A stretch of 64,000 nucleotides of DNA from Hericium rajendrae. Taxonomy: Eukaryota > Basidiomycota > Agaricomycetes > Russulales > Hericiaceae. Positions 22,718 through 33,795 of the stretch are shown here, in pieces (within the stretch, counting starts at the first letter, position 1; each line of letters opens with the position of its first letter). A model generated the notes under the pieces. It worked only from the letters and a program-made list of their open reading frames with translations, was not told where the DNA came from and made no database searches. A program made the translations under genes and the position numbers. The stretch covers positions 4,160,501 through 4,224,500 of the forward strand of contig CM065879.1 in assembly GCA_033439255.1 (NCBI GenBank), read 5' to 3'.

Positions 22718-25700
22718 ATGGCGTGTCACCACCACAACCGCTCTGGAGCTGGTCCTCAGAGCAGCACTTATCCCGAGCAGAATTACGCGCCAGGATCCAA
22801 GTGGATCAAGGATCTGACCAAAGGTCGCCTTGGAACTTTCACTGGAGGCCATTTCTCCGACGTGAACCTGTCGTCGGTTCTATTCACACATCGCCTGGAT
22901 GATGAGAACCATGTCAAGCTGCAAGTTTGGAGCGCGCCTGGCTTGACCAAGCCCACTTTCGAAGAGGCAATGAAACAAGAGTATAAGCCTGCCAAGAAGG
23001 GCGACTCGTTCGGACCATCTTGTAAGTCCTTGCTTTGATTGAAGCCGGGAGCGTCACGAACGAATCAATTGGCCTACAGGGGTAAACTTATTTCGTTGAA
23101 ATCCCATCTACTTTCTAACCATAAGACCGAAGACAAATCACTGGTGGAAAGTGACAATCAACATACCATCAGATTGGAAGAAGTACGAGCGCGTGCAATG
23201 TGACTACGTCTGCTATGTGATCGCATGAATCACTTGCTCATGAACGTGTGTCAGTCGAGTTCGACCCCGACTGCGAAGCCATGATCTACACGACAGATGG
23301 AACACCTTTGCAAGGTCCATTCTTTGATTGTGCACTGCTCGAAAAGACGCTGACCAGCCAATAGGAATCACCGGTGGATTTGGCGGCGACCGGCGCGTCG
23401 ACTACATCATTCCTCTCAAGGAACGAGAGAAAGGCAAATTTGACTTCATCATTGAATCCAGTTGCAATGGCATGTTCGGTGTGCCATGGAATGGCGATAT
23501 CATTGCGCCTCCCGACGTTCGTAGTTTACTTCCTGACCTCAGTCACGTCTCTCTGAACCATTGCCTGCGTTTAGATGAACCGCACTTTCAAGCTCGCCTC
23601 TGCAGATCTGGTGGTACCTAATCAGGAAGCATGGGGCCTCCTTTTGGATTTCACGACCCTCCGCGAACTCGCGGACAGCCTCCCAGGCAACAGCCCTCTG
23701 CAGAACAAGGCCATCTCCGTTGCCAACGAGATCATGAACGTGTTTTATAAGCAGGATCCCAGCACCATTCCCGCCGCCCGAAAGCTTGCTGAGCAGGTCT
23801 TTGGCGAAGGATGGGAGGCGAAGGGCGAGAAGATCTACGAAGATGCACCTGAGAATGTCGAAGGTGGAAAAGTCAAAAATCCACTGAAGAACACACAGAT
23901 ATGGGGTATCGGCCATTGTCACATTGATACAGCATGGTCACTTATTTTGCTTCGTCTCTTTGATGGGATTCTGACTTAGTGTTTGATTCAGGCTTTGGCC
24001 ATACCGCGTCACGCAGCAGAAGGTCGCTAGATCCTGGTCTACGCAGGTTGATCTCATGGACCGCTACCCAGAGCATCGTTTCGCTTCCAGTTCCGCACAG
24101 CAGTACAAGTGGCTCGAGAAGGTGAGCTCTATCCTCTCGCTATTCATCGACGACTTCTTGACACGATATGCCTAGCTATATCCCAAACTCTTCGGTCGCG
24201 TCAAAGAAAAGATTCTCGAGGGCAAATTCCACCCTATTGGGGTTCTTGGGTCGAGAACGACGCGAACATGCCATCTGGAGAAGCCTTGGCGCGCCAGTTC
24301 ATTCTTGGCCAGCGGTACTTCGAGTCTCGCTTCGGGAAACGCTGCGATACGGCGTGGCTGCCCGATTCATTTGGATTATCGGGCGCGCTGCCTCAGTTGA
24401 TCAGGTTGGCCGGAATGGATTACTTCTTCACGCAGAAGCTTTCTTGGTACGTCTCAGACTGTTTTTTTAGACCCTTGCTTATACGAAATGGATCTCAACA
24501 GGAACAATATGTGAGCCTTTAGACCCTTGTACAAATCAAGCCTGACATGCAAGGAAAGCAATGTCTTCCCTCATTCAACCTTCAATTGGGTCGGCATCGA
24601 CGGAACACAAGTACTTTGCCACATGACTCCTGTGGTCAGTCCTCCTTCATCCTTCATGTATCTACAGTGCATCTCAAACGTAGGCAGATACATACACTGC
24701 GCAAGCTAACGTAGGAGAGGTGCTGAAAGGTTTGAACAACCATAAGGTACGCAACGGAAGAGTACCTTCTCAGGTCCTGTTTCAACACTTCCTTCTTAGA
24801 ACCTTGAATCGAACCCAACCGCACTGCTTGTCTTCGGAAACGGAGATGGCGGAGGTGGTCCGCTCTCGAAGATGTTGGAGAACGTAAGTTTGTTAATTAT
24901 CGCGCATCATTGTCGTAGCCAACTTTACTATACTCGGCCATCCCACAGCTTCGACGCATCCGTGGTACTTCTAATTACTCTCGCGATGTCCCTACGGTTA
25001 CGATGGGCCGCTCGGTGGACGAATTCTTTGACGATGTCAAGGAGCAGTCCAACGGTGGCGATGCGCTGCCTAACTGGTGAGGATAGCGATACAGACATCT
25101 TATCACCTGTTGATCCTTTATATTTCTTAGGCATGGGGAGTTGTATCTTGAGGTCTGTAGTCGCCGCGATTACTATGAACAGTGATTGATTCGCTTTCGT
25201 GGATAGTTCCACAGAGGAACCTACACGTCACATGGCAAGTCCATGGATGGTCCTTGAAGTAGTATCTCTGACCTCCGAGTTTCTATCCCAGGCTCTATCA
25301 AGAAGGGCAATCGCAAGTCGGAAATTCTGCTTAGGGATGTCGAAGTGAGCATGATCTATGCAGTGTATCTACTCTCATTCAGCATTTGCCATTTGCAGCA
25401 TCTCGCCACTTTAGCCTCCGTTTTCAAGCACGACAAGTATACATATCCTGCAGAGAGGATCAACGACGATTGGGAGAAGGTGCTTCTCAACCAGTGTACG
25501 TGATTCCGACTTCATTCCTCGGCTGATATCTTATTGACAATCGGGTACAGTCCACGATGGTATGATTCTCTTCACGATGTATTCATCTCTATCTAATATA
25601 GAATCACGCAAGTTCTCCCCGGTTCTGCCATGTAAGTTCTTTCTTATCTTGATTAGACATTAGTCTTAACAATTCTCTAGTGGCATGGTCTATGATGACG

Positions 25701-27746
25701 CTGAGAAGCTCTACGCCGAAGTCCGTGAAGACGGGGAAGCCCTCCTCGAAGACGCCTTCCGCGCCATCTTCCCCTCCTCATTGCCACTTTCTCCCAGTAC
25801 GGCCAACGATCTGACCCGCGCATCTACACTTTTTGGGTTCAACACCACCTTCTTCCCCCGTCGCGACGTCGTCAAGGTCCCGCTCAGCGGGCCCGCGAAG
25901 GCTCTCGGTGGGAGCGTCGTGCAGACGTCGAAGGACGGAAGTGTAGGGTATGCGCTCATGGACTGCTCAGAGGGCGGTAATTTGGTTTCGGCGAGTTCTT
26001 TGGCTAAAGACGTCGCCGAGGCCACCGCCGTGTCTGGTGAGTTGAGTTATGCTCGTCTATGACCTTGTATTGACGCGCAGGTCCTCTAGCTCAGTCGGAT
26101 AGCGCGGATAGTTTCGTGCTTAAGAACTCCGGCGTGCAGTTGACGGTGACGGGAGGAAGGATTACAAGCCTCCTTGATATCAAGCTTGGGTACGGTGTCA
26201 AGTGTCACCAATGCATCACCAGCTTGTGCTCATGTCACTTTATAGTCGCGAACTCGTAACGAAGGGCAAGACCGGAGGCTTGATCATTTTCGAAGATCGT
26301 CCAAACTACTGGGATGCTTGGGGTGGGTATTCATCCAGGTATGCTGGACGAGAGGCTGATGGCACGTGTGTATAGATGTGGAGATTCACCACCTGGAGAA
26401 AGCGCAGGAGCTCAAATTCGGTAGTGTGAAGGTTGTCGCCAATGGTCCATTGCGCGCGTCGGTGCAAACCCAAGTGAAATACGGAAAGAGTACCATCGAC
26501 CTTACGGTGAAGAAATCATCGTCAAGCAAGGATTCTTGAACTCATGAAATCTGTTCTCACAGATCTCTGTCGACGCCATCAATGCCACTCTCAAGGAGAA
26601 TTCACGCCCTCTGTTCACTTTTGATGCTGAAGTTGACTGGCATGAACGTCACGAATTTCTCAAGTGTATGTCATTATTTCATTCAATATAAGTGTATGCT
26701 GACTTGGGTGCAGTTGAGCTACCGTTGGACATCCACAGCGATGTGGCGACCTATGAGACACAGTTTGGCCATGTGCAGCGTCCCACACACAAAAACACTA
26801 CATGGGACGCAGCCAAGTTCGAGGTCTGCGGACACAAGGTCGGTCTATCAGGAAAGACAAATTCCACAGATTTCTTATTTGTCCTTCGTCTATACAGTAT
26901 GCCGATCTGAGCGAATTTGGATACGGCGTGGCGATTCTGTCCGAGTCCAAATACGGTTTCTCCTGTCTGGGCAATGTTCTCCGCATTTCGCTGCTTCGGG
27001 CTGCGACGGCTCCCGATGCAGAGCAGGATCAAGGTATGGGAGATTCGGTTATGGCCCTGTTTAATGTTGACTCTCTGTAGGTAAACATGAGTTCTCTTGG
27101 GCCGTGCTGCCCCATGAGGGTCACTTCCTTGAATCCGATGTCCCCATTGCGGGCTACCTGTTCAACTCCCCTGTGCACGGTAAGTCCGTTATCTTCTTTC
27201 GGATCAGTTTGCTGACCCAAGCTTCTTCAGTTCGCTTCCTTCGGGACGGAGAATCTCCTGACCTCGTCGCACCACGAAACCCATTCTGGCTCTCGGGGGC
27301 GCGTAATGTCTTCCTTGAGACCATCAAGCGCGGCGACCTTGATAGCGATGAAGATGGCCGTCACACTATCATCCTTCGCCTGTATGAGGCGTTCGGCGGC
27401 CATGCGCAAGTCAATCTGCACGTTGGCAGGACCATCGTTGTTGACAGGGCCCATACTACCAACTTGCTCGAAGATGACATAGATACCATCGACTTGACGA
27501 AGGTGGCCACCACCGGTGGTTCAGTTGCGAAGCTCACATTCCGCAGGTTCGAGGTCAAGACGGTTAAGCTGGTGCTAGGCAAGCAGGGGTGAGAGCAGTT
27601 CGCGTGCTGGGATGTGTTGAAGCGAGTCGCTCACTGACGGGTGTTGGATTGCTTCTCACACGCCTCGTTTATCTTACAGGTTCGAGAAGAATCACGGAAA
27701 GAAAAATAGCTGGGTGACTGTCGAGAAACCAGATTTCGAACTCTGA
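22718..27746 (+). CDS. AMS1: GH38 alpha-mannosidase, vacuolar Ams1 type
   Basis: About 20 short introns interrupt a protein of roughly 1,100 residues. The N-terminus ([30 protein letters not shown]) is that of cytosol-to-vacuole class II mannosidases and has no signal peptide. Catalytic features are present: zinc ligands in [13 protein letters not shown] (about 23913-24006, across an intron), the nucleophile Asp in [12 protein letters not shown] (codon near 24259), [13 protein letters not shown], and the FHD...PGSAIGM box split by introns near 25550-25690. The C-terminal beta domain ends with [12 protein letters not shown] and the TGA at 27744-27746. It removes alpha-mannose from free oligosaccharides and glycoproteins during vacuolar turnover. 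Several exons are tiny, including one of about 10 nt near 24502. The frame appears complete. The ATG at 22718 may not be the true first codon if an upstream exon exists. Confidence 0.9.
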
Positions 27747-28088
27747 CGAGTAAATGGCCGTTCAACAAAGTGTATCTACTCTATGTGTTGTGTGTTGTAT
27801 GATATCCCTGTAGTGCGGACGCTCGCCGTGGATCAGAAGCTGTCTGCCGCTAGGAAAGAACGGAGGTGGCCGGAGGGGTTGAGGCAAGTCCTGGTGAGTC
27901 CGTACCGACATTCCAAGTCCCGTACAGTGTGCCACCACCGGCGCGCTAGGTCTGATACTTCACTTCGTGGCAAATCGTGCTTCTTTTTGTTCTCTACGGA
28001 GATGAATCATCCTGAGACTCGAGTAAATGGCGGGCTCGATTTGACCCAGTGTACGACTCGGGCAGACCGGCGACATTACTGATGAAAC
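27747..28088. other. Intergenic, 3' flank of AMS1
   Basis: No gene is recognised up to the copia LTR at 28089. Confidence 0.5.
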
Positions 28089-28440
28089 TGTTAGAAACTA
28101 GATATCCCGATTAGACTCAGTCGTAGGAAGGGATAAGAACGACTTTATTATGTACCTAGATATCCCGATTAGACTATCGAGAAAGGTACATGAGCTTCTA
28201 GTATAACGAGAAGGGAAACAAATAAAGCTCACCTCAGTCGTAGGAAGGGATAAGAACGACTGAGGGAGAGGAATCGGAACATAAGGTATATAAGAGAAAT
28301 GGGCTGGCGGGCAGAGACGAACATGACATCACACGTAGGCAGAGTCCGTCCGTAAAGGGAGAGAGTATGACCGAAACGAGAGAGGAAGAGACAGATCGCG
28401 TCGTCCGGCGGACAACGCATTTCCATGTGATATTCCAACA
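28089..28440 (-). repeat. copia 3' LTR (full, 352 bp)
   Basis: Bounded TG...CA. It contains two internal direct duplications, AGATATCCCGATTAGACT and CAGTCGTAGGAAGGGATAAG, each present twice. The purine-rich tract at 28441-28460 (element sense GAGGAGGAG) abuts it and serves as second-strand primer in this class. Confidence 0.9.
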
Positions 28441-28566
28441 CTCCTCCTCGCAGGGGGACGCGAAGTCTCCTCCTGAACTCGAGGATCCATCTCCTCCTGA
28501 ACCTCCTCCTGAACCTCCTCCTGAACCTCCTCCTGAATGCCAAGGCCGTTAGCGGCAACCTCCTCC

Positions 28567-31500
28567 TCAACGTGCGGAAACCGGGGCCAGACCTAGAGCA
28601 TCTCGGAACTTCACATGAGGGCCGCGTGAGAGTGGTTTGGTGAAGATGTCGGCGACATTCTCATGGGTAGGGACATAGTGGTATGAGATTTGCTCGAGGG
28701 CGACACGATCGCGTAGGAAGTGATGATCGAGGTCGAAATATTTAGATCGGCAATGGCTGGACTGTTCACGGGTAAGGCGAAGCGCGCTTTGGTTATCGCC
28801 AGCGATGGGGGTGGAGCCAGAGGGGGCGAATTCGAGGAGAGTGAGGACGTTACGGAGCCATAGAGCTTCTCGCGCGGCGTGAGCAGCAGCGGCATATTCG
28901 GACTCACAAGTGGAGAGCGCTGTGACCGGCTGTCGCTTGGAACTCCAGGTGATGGCACCACTGCCCAGAGTGAAGACGTAGCCCGAGATGGAGCGACGCG
29001 CACCTTGAGGCCCGGCCTGGCCGCCAAAGCTGGCGTCGGTGAAACCTGACAGCGCGAGAGGTTGTAAACCGCCGAGGACGAGTCCGAGTGTTCGCGTGCC
29101 CTTGAGGTATCGGGCGACATGCTTGGCTCCAAGCCAGTGGGCGCGGCCGGGGTTCGAGTTGAATTGGCTCAGGTGCTGGACGGCATGCGCGATGTCGGGA
29201 CGGGTGCCGATGGAAAGGTACATAAGGGAGCCAATGAGCTCGCGATAGGGTACCGTCGCCATTTCGGCACGAGACTCATCGTCGGTTGGGCAGTCGGCAT
29301 GCGCGAGGCGTACGTTTGGGTCGAGCGGGGTGGAGACTGGATGCGCGTCGGTGAGACCAAACTGCGTAATGATGGAATCAATCAGAGCAGTCTGTGAGAT
29401 AGTGACGGTGCGAGCAGTGCGATCACGAGAAACTGCCAAACCGACGAGCCAGTTAACAGCGCCGAGTTCGACAATGTCGAAGTGCGAGCGGAGTTCGGCC
29501 TTGACACGCGCCATCTCCTCCTTGCTGTCGGCAGCGACGTTCATGTCATCGACGTGAATGACAATGATGGTGCGGCCGGCGGCACGAGCGCGGTAATAAA
29601 TGCACCACTCGCATTCGAGGCGGTTGTAGCCAAGCTCACGCATGACAGAGTCAAGGAGCTGGTTCCAAGCACGCCCGCCCTGCTTGAGGCCATAAAGACC
29701 TTTGAGTAGGTGACATACGTAGTCTTCGAAACCGGGCTCGGCGAAACCGGGAGGCTGTTCCATGTAGACCTCTTCCTCGAGGACACCGTGAAGGAAGGCA
29801 GTCTTGACGTCGAGCTGCTCCATTTCCCAGTCGTGGGTAGCGCCGATGTGAAGAGCAAGGCGTTGAGACTCGAGGCGGGCGACGGGTGAGTAGGTCTCAT
29901 GGTAGTCGACGCCGGGGACTTGGGTGAAGCCCTTAGCCACCAGACGAGCTTTGAAACGCACGGCATTGCCTTCCGCGTCACGCTTGATTTTGAAGACGGG
30001 GCGACATTTGACTGGGCGACGACCAGAAGGGATTGACGAGCGCGGGACAAGTTCCCATACCTTATGCTGCCGAAGTGATGCGAGCTCATCGAGATAGGCT
30101 TTGCGCCATTCATCGGCGAAGGGAGAGGATTGAGCTTCGGTCCAAGTACGCGGTTCGTCGGCAGAGGCGTCCATGGTAGCCAAGATGACCTCAGGGTCGG
30201 GGTCAGATGGAGCGACGAGAGCTGGATGAGGAACGGTTAGAGGAGGCGCAGAACGAGAAGCACGAAGACGAAGGGCAGCATCGCGGGACTCAGCGACAGC
30301 GCGTTCGACCCGGGAGACGGGAATGGCTTGGCCGGAGAGGATCGCGTGTTTAGGGGTGGGAACGCGAGAGCGAGAAGAACGGCGTGGAGCGAGAGCGGTG
30401 GGAGAAGCGGGAGAGATTGAAGCTTGAGGTAGTGAAGCTTGAGGTATTGAAGCTTGAGGTATTGAAGCTTGAGGTATTGAATCTTGAGATGTTGAATTTG
30501 GAGAGATTGAGGGTTGAGATGGCGAAGATGGTATTGAAATAAGAGGGACGGTCTTAGAAGAATCGGGAGAAGAAGGAAAAGGGACGATTGGAGAAAGAGA
30601 AGAACTGGAAACAAAAGGGACGGTCGTAGAAGAGGAAGATTCAGAAACAAAAGGGACGGTCTTAGAAGGAGGAAGAGAGACAAGATCAGAATCATCGACG
30701 GGAACATTACAAACAGAAGACGGCGACGGAGGCGAATGAGGAAGCGCGGGAATGATACGGCCGGGATAAAGAGAATGAGGCATATCATCTTGAGACTCGA
30801 GAAAAAAGACATTGCGTGAGATGATGAGGCGCCGGGACGCACGGTGATAGCAGCGATAGGCCTTGGAAGTCGAGGAGTAGCCAACAAGGACACACTCAAC
30901 GGATCGGTCGAAGGCCTTGGGATTGTGTTTATTCTGGATAAGGACAAATGCGCGACAGCCAAACTCACGAAGAGAAGACAGGTCAGGCTTGGTGCCATAC
31001 CAGGCTTCGAAGGGAGTGCGATTGTGAAGGGTGCGCGTGGGTGTGCGGTTGTGCAGATAGCAAGCCGTGAGAAGGGCCTCCCCCCAGAGGCTCTCCGGCA
31101 AGCTGGCAGATGAGCGCATCGCACGCGCACGGCCCATCAGAGTGCGATGAAGACGTTCGACACGACCCATGTGAGCAGAGGAGTACGGGGCAGAAGTTTG
31201 ATGGACGACCCCCTCAGCAGCAAGATAGGCTTCAAATTCAGTTGCAGTGAATTCGCCGCCATTGTCCGTACGAAATATGCCCAGAGGTTGACCAGAGGAG
31301 CGTTCGGCACTCGCACGCCAGAGACGGAAGGCATCAACGGCCTCGGATTTCTGACGGAGAAGATACACAAATGACATGGAACTGTAGTCGTCTATGAGTT
31401 TGAGAGAATACGCTTTGCCCCCCTGAGTCACCGGCTCCACTGGCCCCATTAAGTCTGCAAACACCTTTTCGAGAGAGCGTGTGGCGCGAGTACCTTCACG

Positions 31501-33462
31501 TATGCGTGGCATTGCGGTCTTGGCCTGTTTACCGACAATGCAATGTTCACAAGGTGGAGGGCGCACAGAAAGGTCAATAGGCATACCTTGGGCGAGACCG
31601 TGACGAGCCATATGGATGACAGAGTCCAGGTTGACGTGCCCAAGGCGGCGATGCCAGGTCTCCAGGGACGGGGCAACACGAGCAAGGTGAGCGACATCAG
31701 TGGTAGGCGCCGTCGAACCGTGCAAGGTGTAGAGAGCGCCGTCGCGACGCGAGCCTGTGGCAACCAGTTTTCGGGCACCAGAAGCCTGAGCGATAGAACA
31801 GGTGGTCGGACTGTTGAAGGAGACAGCATATCCCTTGTCGCAAAGACGACCAACCGAAATGAGGCGAAGAGCGGCGGTCGGAACGTGAAGCACATCGTGC
31901 ATGACGAGAACACGCCCTTTGCCGAGACGAAGACGAACGTCGCCAATGCCAGTAGCATAGATGCGAGACCCATTGATGCCACAGATGGCACGCGGTGCGA
32001 TAGCAGCGAAGGAGATGAAGTCGCCGTGGTCAGGCGTAAGGTGACACGTAGAGCCACTGTCGAGATGATAGATGGTCGGCAGGTCCGAAGCCAGAGTGGC
32101 AGCAGCGGTAGTGTGCGACGCCCAGTCGACGGAACAGGCTTCCGAGGCGTCAGACGGGTCAGCAGGTAATTCATCCAGGGCTGGGTCGGCAATAGCAGCA
32201 CAGGAGAAATAGCCCGTGTCGTCAGCGCCATCAAGAGCAGCGAGAGTGGCGGCGCAAGTCTCCAGAACGGCGGGGGTGGAAACGGCGGCATTGGCCTGAG
32301 CCGGAGTGGATGCGCCGGAGCTAGCACCGGTGGAGCCAGGAGTGCGCGCCCCTTTGCGGTCGCGCTCCTTGATTTGCTGCCACTCGGGCTTGCCGAACTT
32401 CTGCCAGCACTTCTCAGAGGGATGATTGGACTTGTTGCAGTGCTTGCAGGGGACCCGAGGCGGCCGACCGGTAGGTGCGGTGGCAGCGGCAACAGTCTCT
32501 GAGGCAGTTGTGGCGGCCTGGTCGGTACGCAGCTGTTCGCGGTATTGGATGTCGATGCCGTCGAGGCGCTGACAGATCGTGGAGGCGTCGACTGTACCAC
32601 TCACTTGGAAGCCTTCGTACTTCTCAGGGTGAGTGATAGCGAGAGCCTGTAAGATGATAACAGCGAACATATCCTCAGCGGAGGGAGCGCCAACGGAATA
32701 CAGACGCTCGACGTCGGTGCGCATGGCCTGAAGAGTGGGGCCGAAGAGGCCCGGGCGAGGGAACCGATGGGCAAGCGCGTGACGGAAATAATTCACTTGG
32801 GCGAGGACACCAGAGTTGAGGTAGAGGCGACGAATGCCATCCCAGAGCTCGTAGGTGGACTCGAAGCCATGACAGTGCTGTTCGACACGCTCGCGCTCGG
32901 TAGGAGTGATGCGCGAGAGGATGAGTTTAGTGATCAGCGTGTCGTGCTGGACCCAGATGTATGCGCGCTTGGAGCTGACAGCGTCCGTGCCAGTTGGTTT
33001 GGGGTACGTGCCGTCGATAAACTTGCGGCAGTAAATAAAATGCAACGCGTCGATGCAAGCCTTCGCCCAAGGGTGGTAGTTGGTATCATCGAGACTATCG
33101 AAGTCGCGGAAACTGCGAGTGATCCCCATAATTTGGGTGCGAAGCGCGACATCCTCTTCCGGTGTGAGCGGCGAGAGAAGCAGCGGTCCGTACTTGGCGA
33201 GGAGAGGATCGGGCGGCAGGGGAGACGTGCGAGCGAGCAGAATGTATTTCGAAGGAGGCATGACTGACGCGGGCGCGACGGACACTGGCTGACTAGACAG
33301 GAGATTCGAGTTCGAAGACGCAGATAGGCCGAAGTCAAATCCGCCTAAGAGATCGGGCGGATTGGGAAGAGGCTTCTCCATGTTCGTATTGGTCGAAGCG
33401 TGAGTGCTGTCCGGGATGGGGGTCCCGTTGGGCGAAGTGCTTCTGGAATGTTCAGCGGACAT
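28567..33462 (-). CDS. copia Gag-Pol polyprotein
   Basis: The single intact frame of 1631 residues holds all domains in Ty1/copia order. Gag ends with a zinc knuckle (CKHCNKSNHPSEKC, about residue 336). Protease is at HLDSGSTCHL (about 468). GAG-pre-integrase is near WHRRLGHVN. Integrase has D/D/E at FADLMGPV, FRTDNGGEF and GRVERLHRT (about 669, 732, 768). Reverse transcriptase runs from FTQVPGVDYHETYSPVARLE to an active-site HVDD (about 1306) in place of the usual YVDD. RNase H has GFTDASFGG (about 1476), and ENVADIFTKPLSRGPH closes the protein. A short ASIPQ/ASLPQ repeat lies between integrase and RT. By family it copies element RNA and integrates the DNA. With no internal stops, the protein may still act in trans. 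Confidence 0.95.
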   Translation of the reverse strand: MSAEHSRSTSPNGTPIPDSTHASTNTNMEKPLPNPPDLLGGFDFGLSASSNSNLLSSQPVSVAPASVMPPSKYILLARTSPLPPDPLLAKYGPLLLSPLTPEEDVALRTQIMGITRSFRDFDSLDDTNYHPWAKACIDALHFIYCRKFIDGTYPKPTGTDAVSSKRAYIWVQHDTLITKLILSRITPTERERVEQHCHGFESTYELWDGIRRLYLNSGVLAQVNYFRHALAHRFPRPGLFGPTLQAMRTDVERLYSVGAPSAEDMFAVIILQALAITHPEKYEGFQVSGTVDASTICQRLDGIDIQYREQLRTDQAATTASETVAAATAPTGRPPRVPCKHCNKSNHPSEKCWQKFGKPEWQQIKERDRKGARTPGSTGASSGASTPAQANAAVSTPAVLETCAATLAALDGADDTGYFSCAAIADPALDELPADPSDASEACSVDWASHTTAAATLASDLPTIYHLDSGSTCHLTPDHGDFISFAAIAPRAICGINGSRIYATGIGDVRLRLGKGRVLVMHDVLHVPTAALRLISVGRLCDKGYAVSFNSPTTCSIAQASGARKLVATGSRRDGALYTLHGSTAPTTDVAHLARVAPSLETWHRRLGHVNLDSVIHMARHGLAQGMPIDLSVRPPPCEHCIVGKQAKTAMPRIREGTRATRSLEKVFADLMGPVEPVTQGGKAYSLKLIDDYSSMSFVYLLRQKSEAVDAFRLWRASAERSSGQPLGIFRTDNGGEFTATEFEAYLAAEGVVHQTSAPYSSAHMGRVERLHRTLMGRARAMRSSASLPESLWGEALLTACYLHNRTPTRTLHNRTPFEAWYGTKPDLSSLREFGCRAFVLIQNKHNPKAFDRSVECVLVGYSSTSKAYRCYHRASRRLIISRNVFFLESQDDMPHSLYPGRIIPALPHSPPSPSSVCNVPVDDSDLVSLPPSKTVPFVSESSSSTTVPFVSSSSLSPIVPFPSSPDSSKTVPLISIPSSPSQPSISPNSTSQDSIPQASIPQASIPQASLPQASISPASPTALAPRRSSRSRVPTPKHAILSGQAIPVSRVERAVAESRDAALRLRASRSAPPLTVPHPALVAPSDPDPEVILATMDASADEPRTWTEAQSSPFADEWRKAYLDELASLRQHKVWELVPRSSIPSGRRPVKCRPVFKIKRDAEGNAVRFKARLVAKGFTQVPGVDYHETYSPVARLESQRLALHIGATHDWEMEQLDVKTAFLHGVLEEEVYMEQPPGFAEPGFEDYVCHLLKGLYGLKQGGRAWNQLLDSVMRELGYNRLECEWCIYYRARAAGRTIIVIHVDDMNVAADSKEEMARVKAELRSHFDIVELGAVNWLVGLAVSRDRTARTVTISQTALIDSIITQFGLTDAHPVSTPLDPNVRLAHADCPTDDESRAEMATVPYRELIGSLMYLSIGTRPDIAHAVQHLSQFNSNPGRAHWLGAKHVARYLKGTRTLGLVLGGLQPLALSGFTDASFGGQAGPQGARRSISGYVFTLGSGAITWSSKRQPVTALSTCESEYAAAAHAAREALWLRNVLTLLEFAPSGSTPIAGDNQSALRLTREQSSHCRSKYFDLDHHFLRDRVALEQISYHYVPTHENVADIFTKPLSRGPHVKFRDALGLAPVSAR

Positions 33463-33521
33463 GATGGGAATATCTATTGAAGTAACGAGTCGGGAGCGTC
33501 GAGGAAGGCTGAGTTTTAGTT

Positions 33522-33543
33522 CGAGCTCCCAGGGCCCATAACC
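33522..33543 (-). other. Putative primer-binding site of the copia element
   Basis: Directly inside the 5' LTR end (..TCTAACA), the element strand reads GGTTATGGGCCCTGGGAGC, the usual place for tRNA priming of minus-strand DNA. The tRNA was not identified. Confidence 0.5.
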
Positions 33544-33795
33544 TGTTAGAAACTAGATATCCCGATTAGACTCAGTCGTAGGAAGGGATAAGAACGACTT
33601 TATTATGTACCTAGATATCCCGATTAGACTATCGAGAAAGGTACATGAGCTTCTAGTATAACGAGAAGGGAAACAAATAAAGCTCACCTCAGTCGTAGGA
33701 AGGGATAAGAACGACTGAGGGAGAGGAATCGGAACATAAGGTATATAAGAGAAATGGGCTGGCGGGCAGAGACGAACATGACATCACACGTAGGC
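33544..33795 (-). repeat. copia 5' LTR remnant (252 of 352 bp)
   Basis: It matches 28089-28340 end to end, then similarity stops at GTAGGC. The missing 100 bp are the outer (U3 start) part of the LTR, which includes the TG terminus and probably promoter sequence. Confidence 0.9.

Larger units (their letters stand above)
28089..33795 (-). mobile_element. Ty1/copia LTR retrotransposon with truncated 5' LTR
   Basis: In the element's own direction (minus) it reads 5' LTR remnant 33795-33544, primer-binding region, one gag-pol frame 33462-28567, polypurine tract and 3' LTR 28440-28089. The 3' LTR is 352 bp, TGTTGGAATATC...TCTAACA, preceded by the purine tract GAGGAGGAG. The 5' copy matches only the last 252 bp; its outer 100 bp are missing and 33796 onward is unrelated. 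The shared 252 bp look identical by eye. No target duplication is visible, as expected if one end was lost. Confidence 0.92.

Noticed and set aside
28089-28340. 252-bp LTR as the full LTR length
   Set aside because: It lacks a CA end at 28340 and a purine tract beside it; the TGTTGGAATAT start and GAGGAGGAG at 28440 define a 352-bp LTR, so the other copy is the short one.
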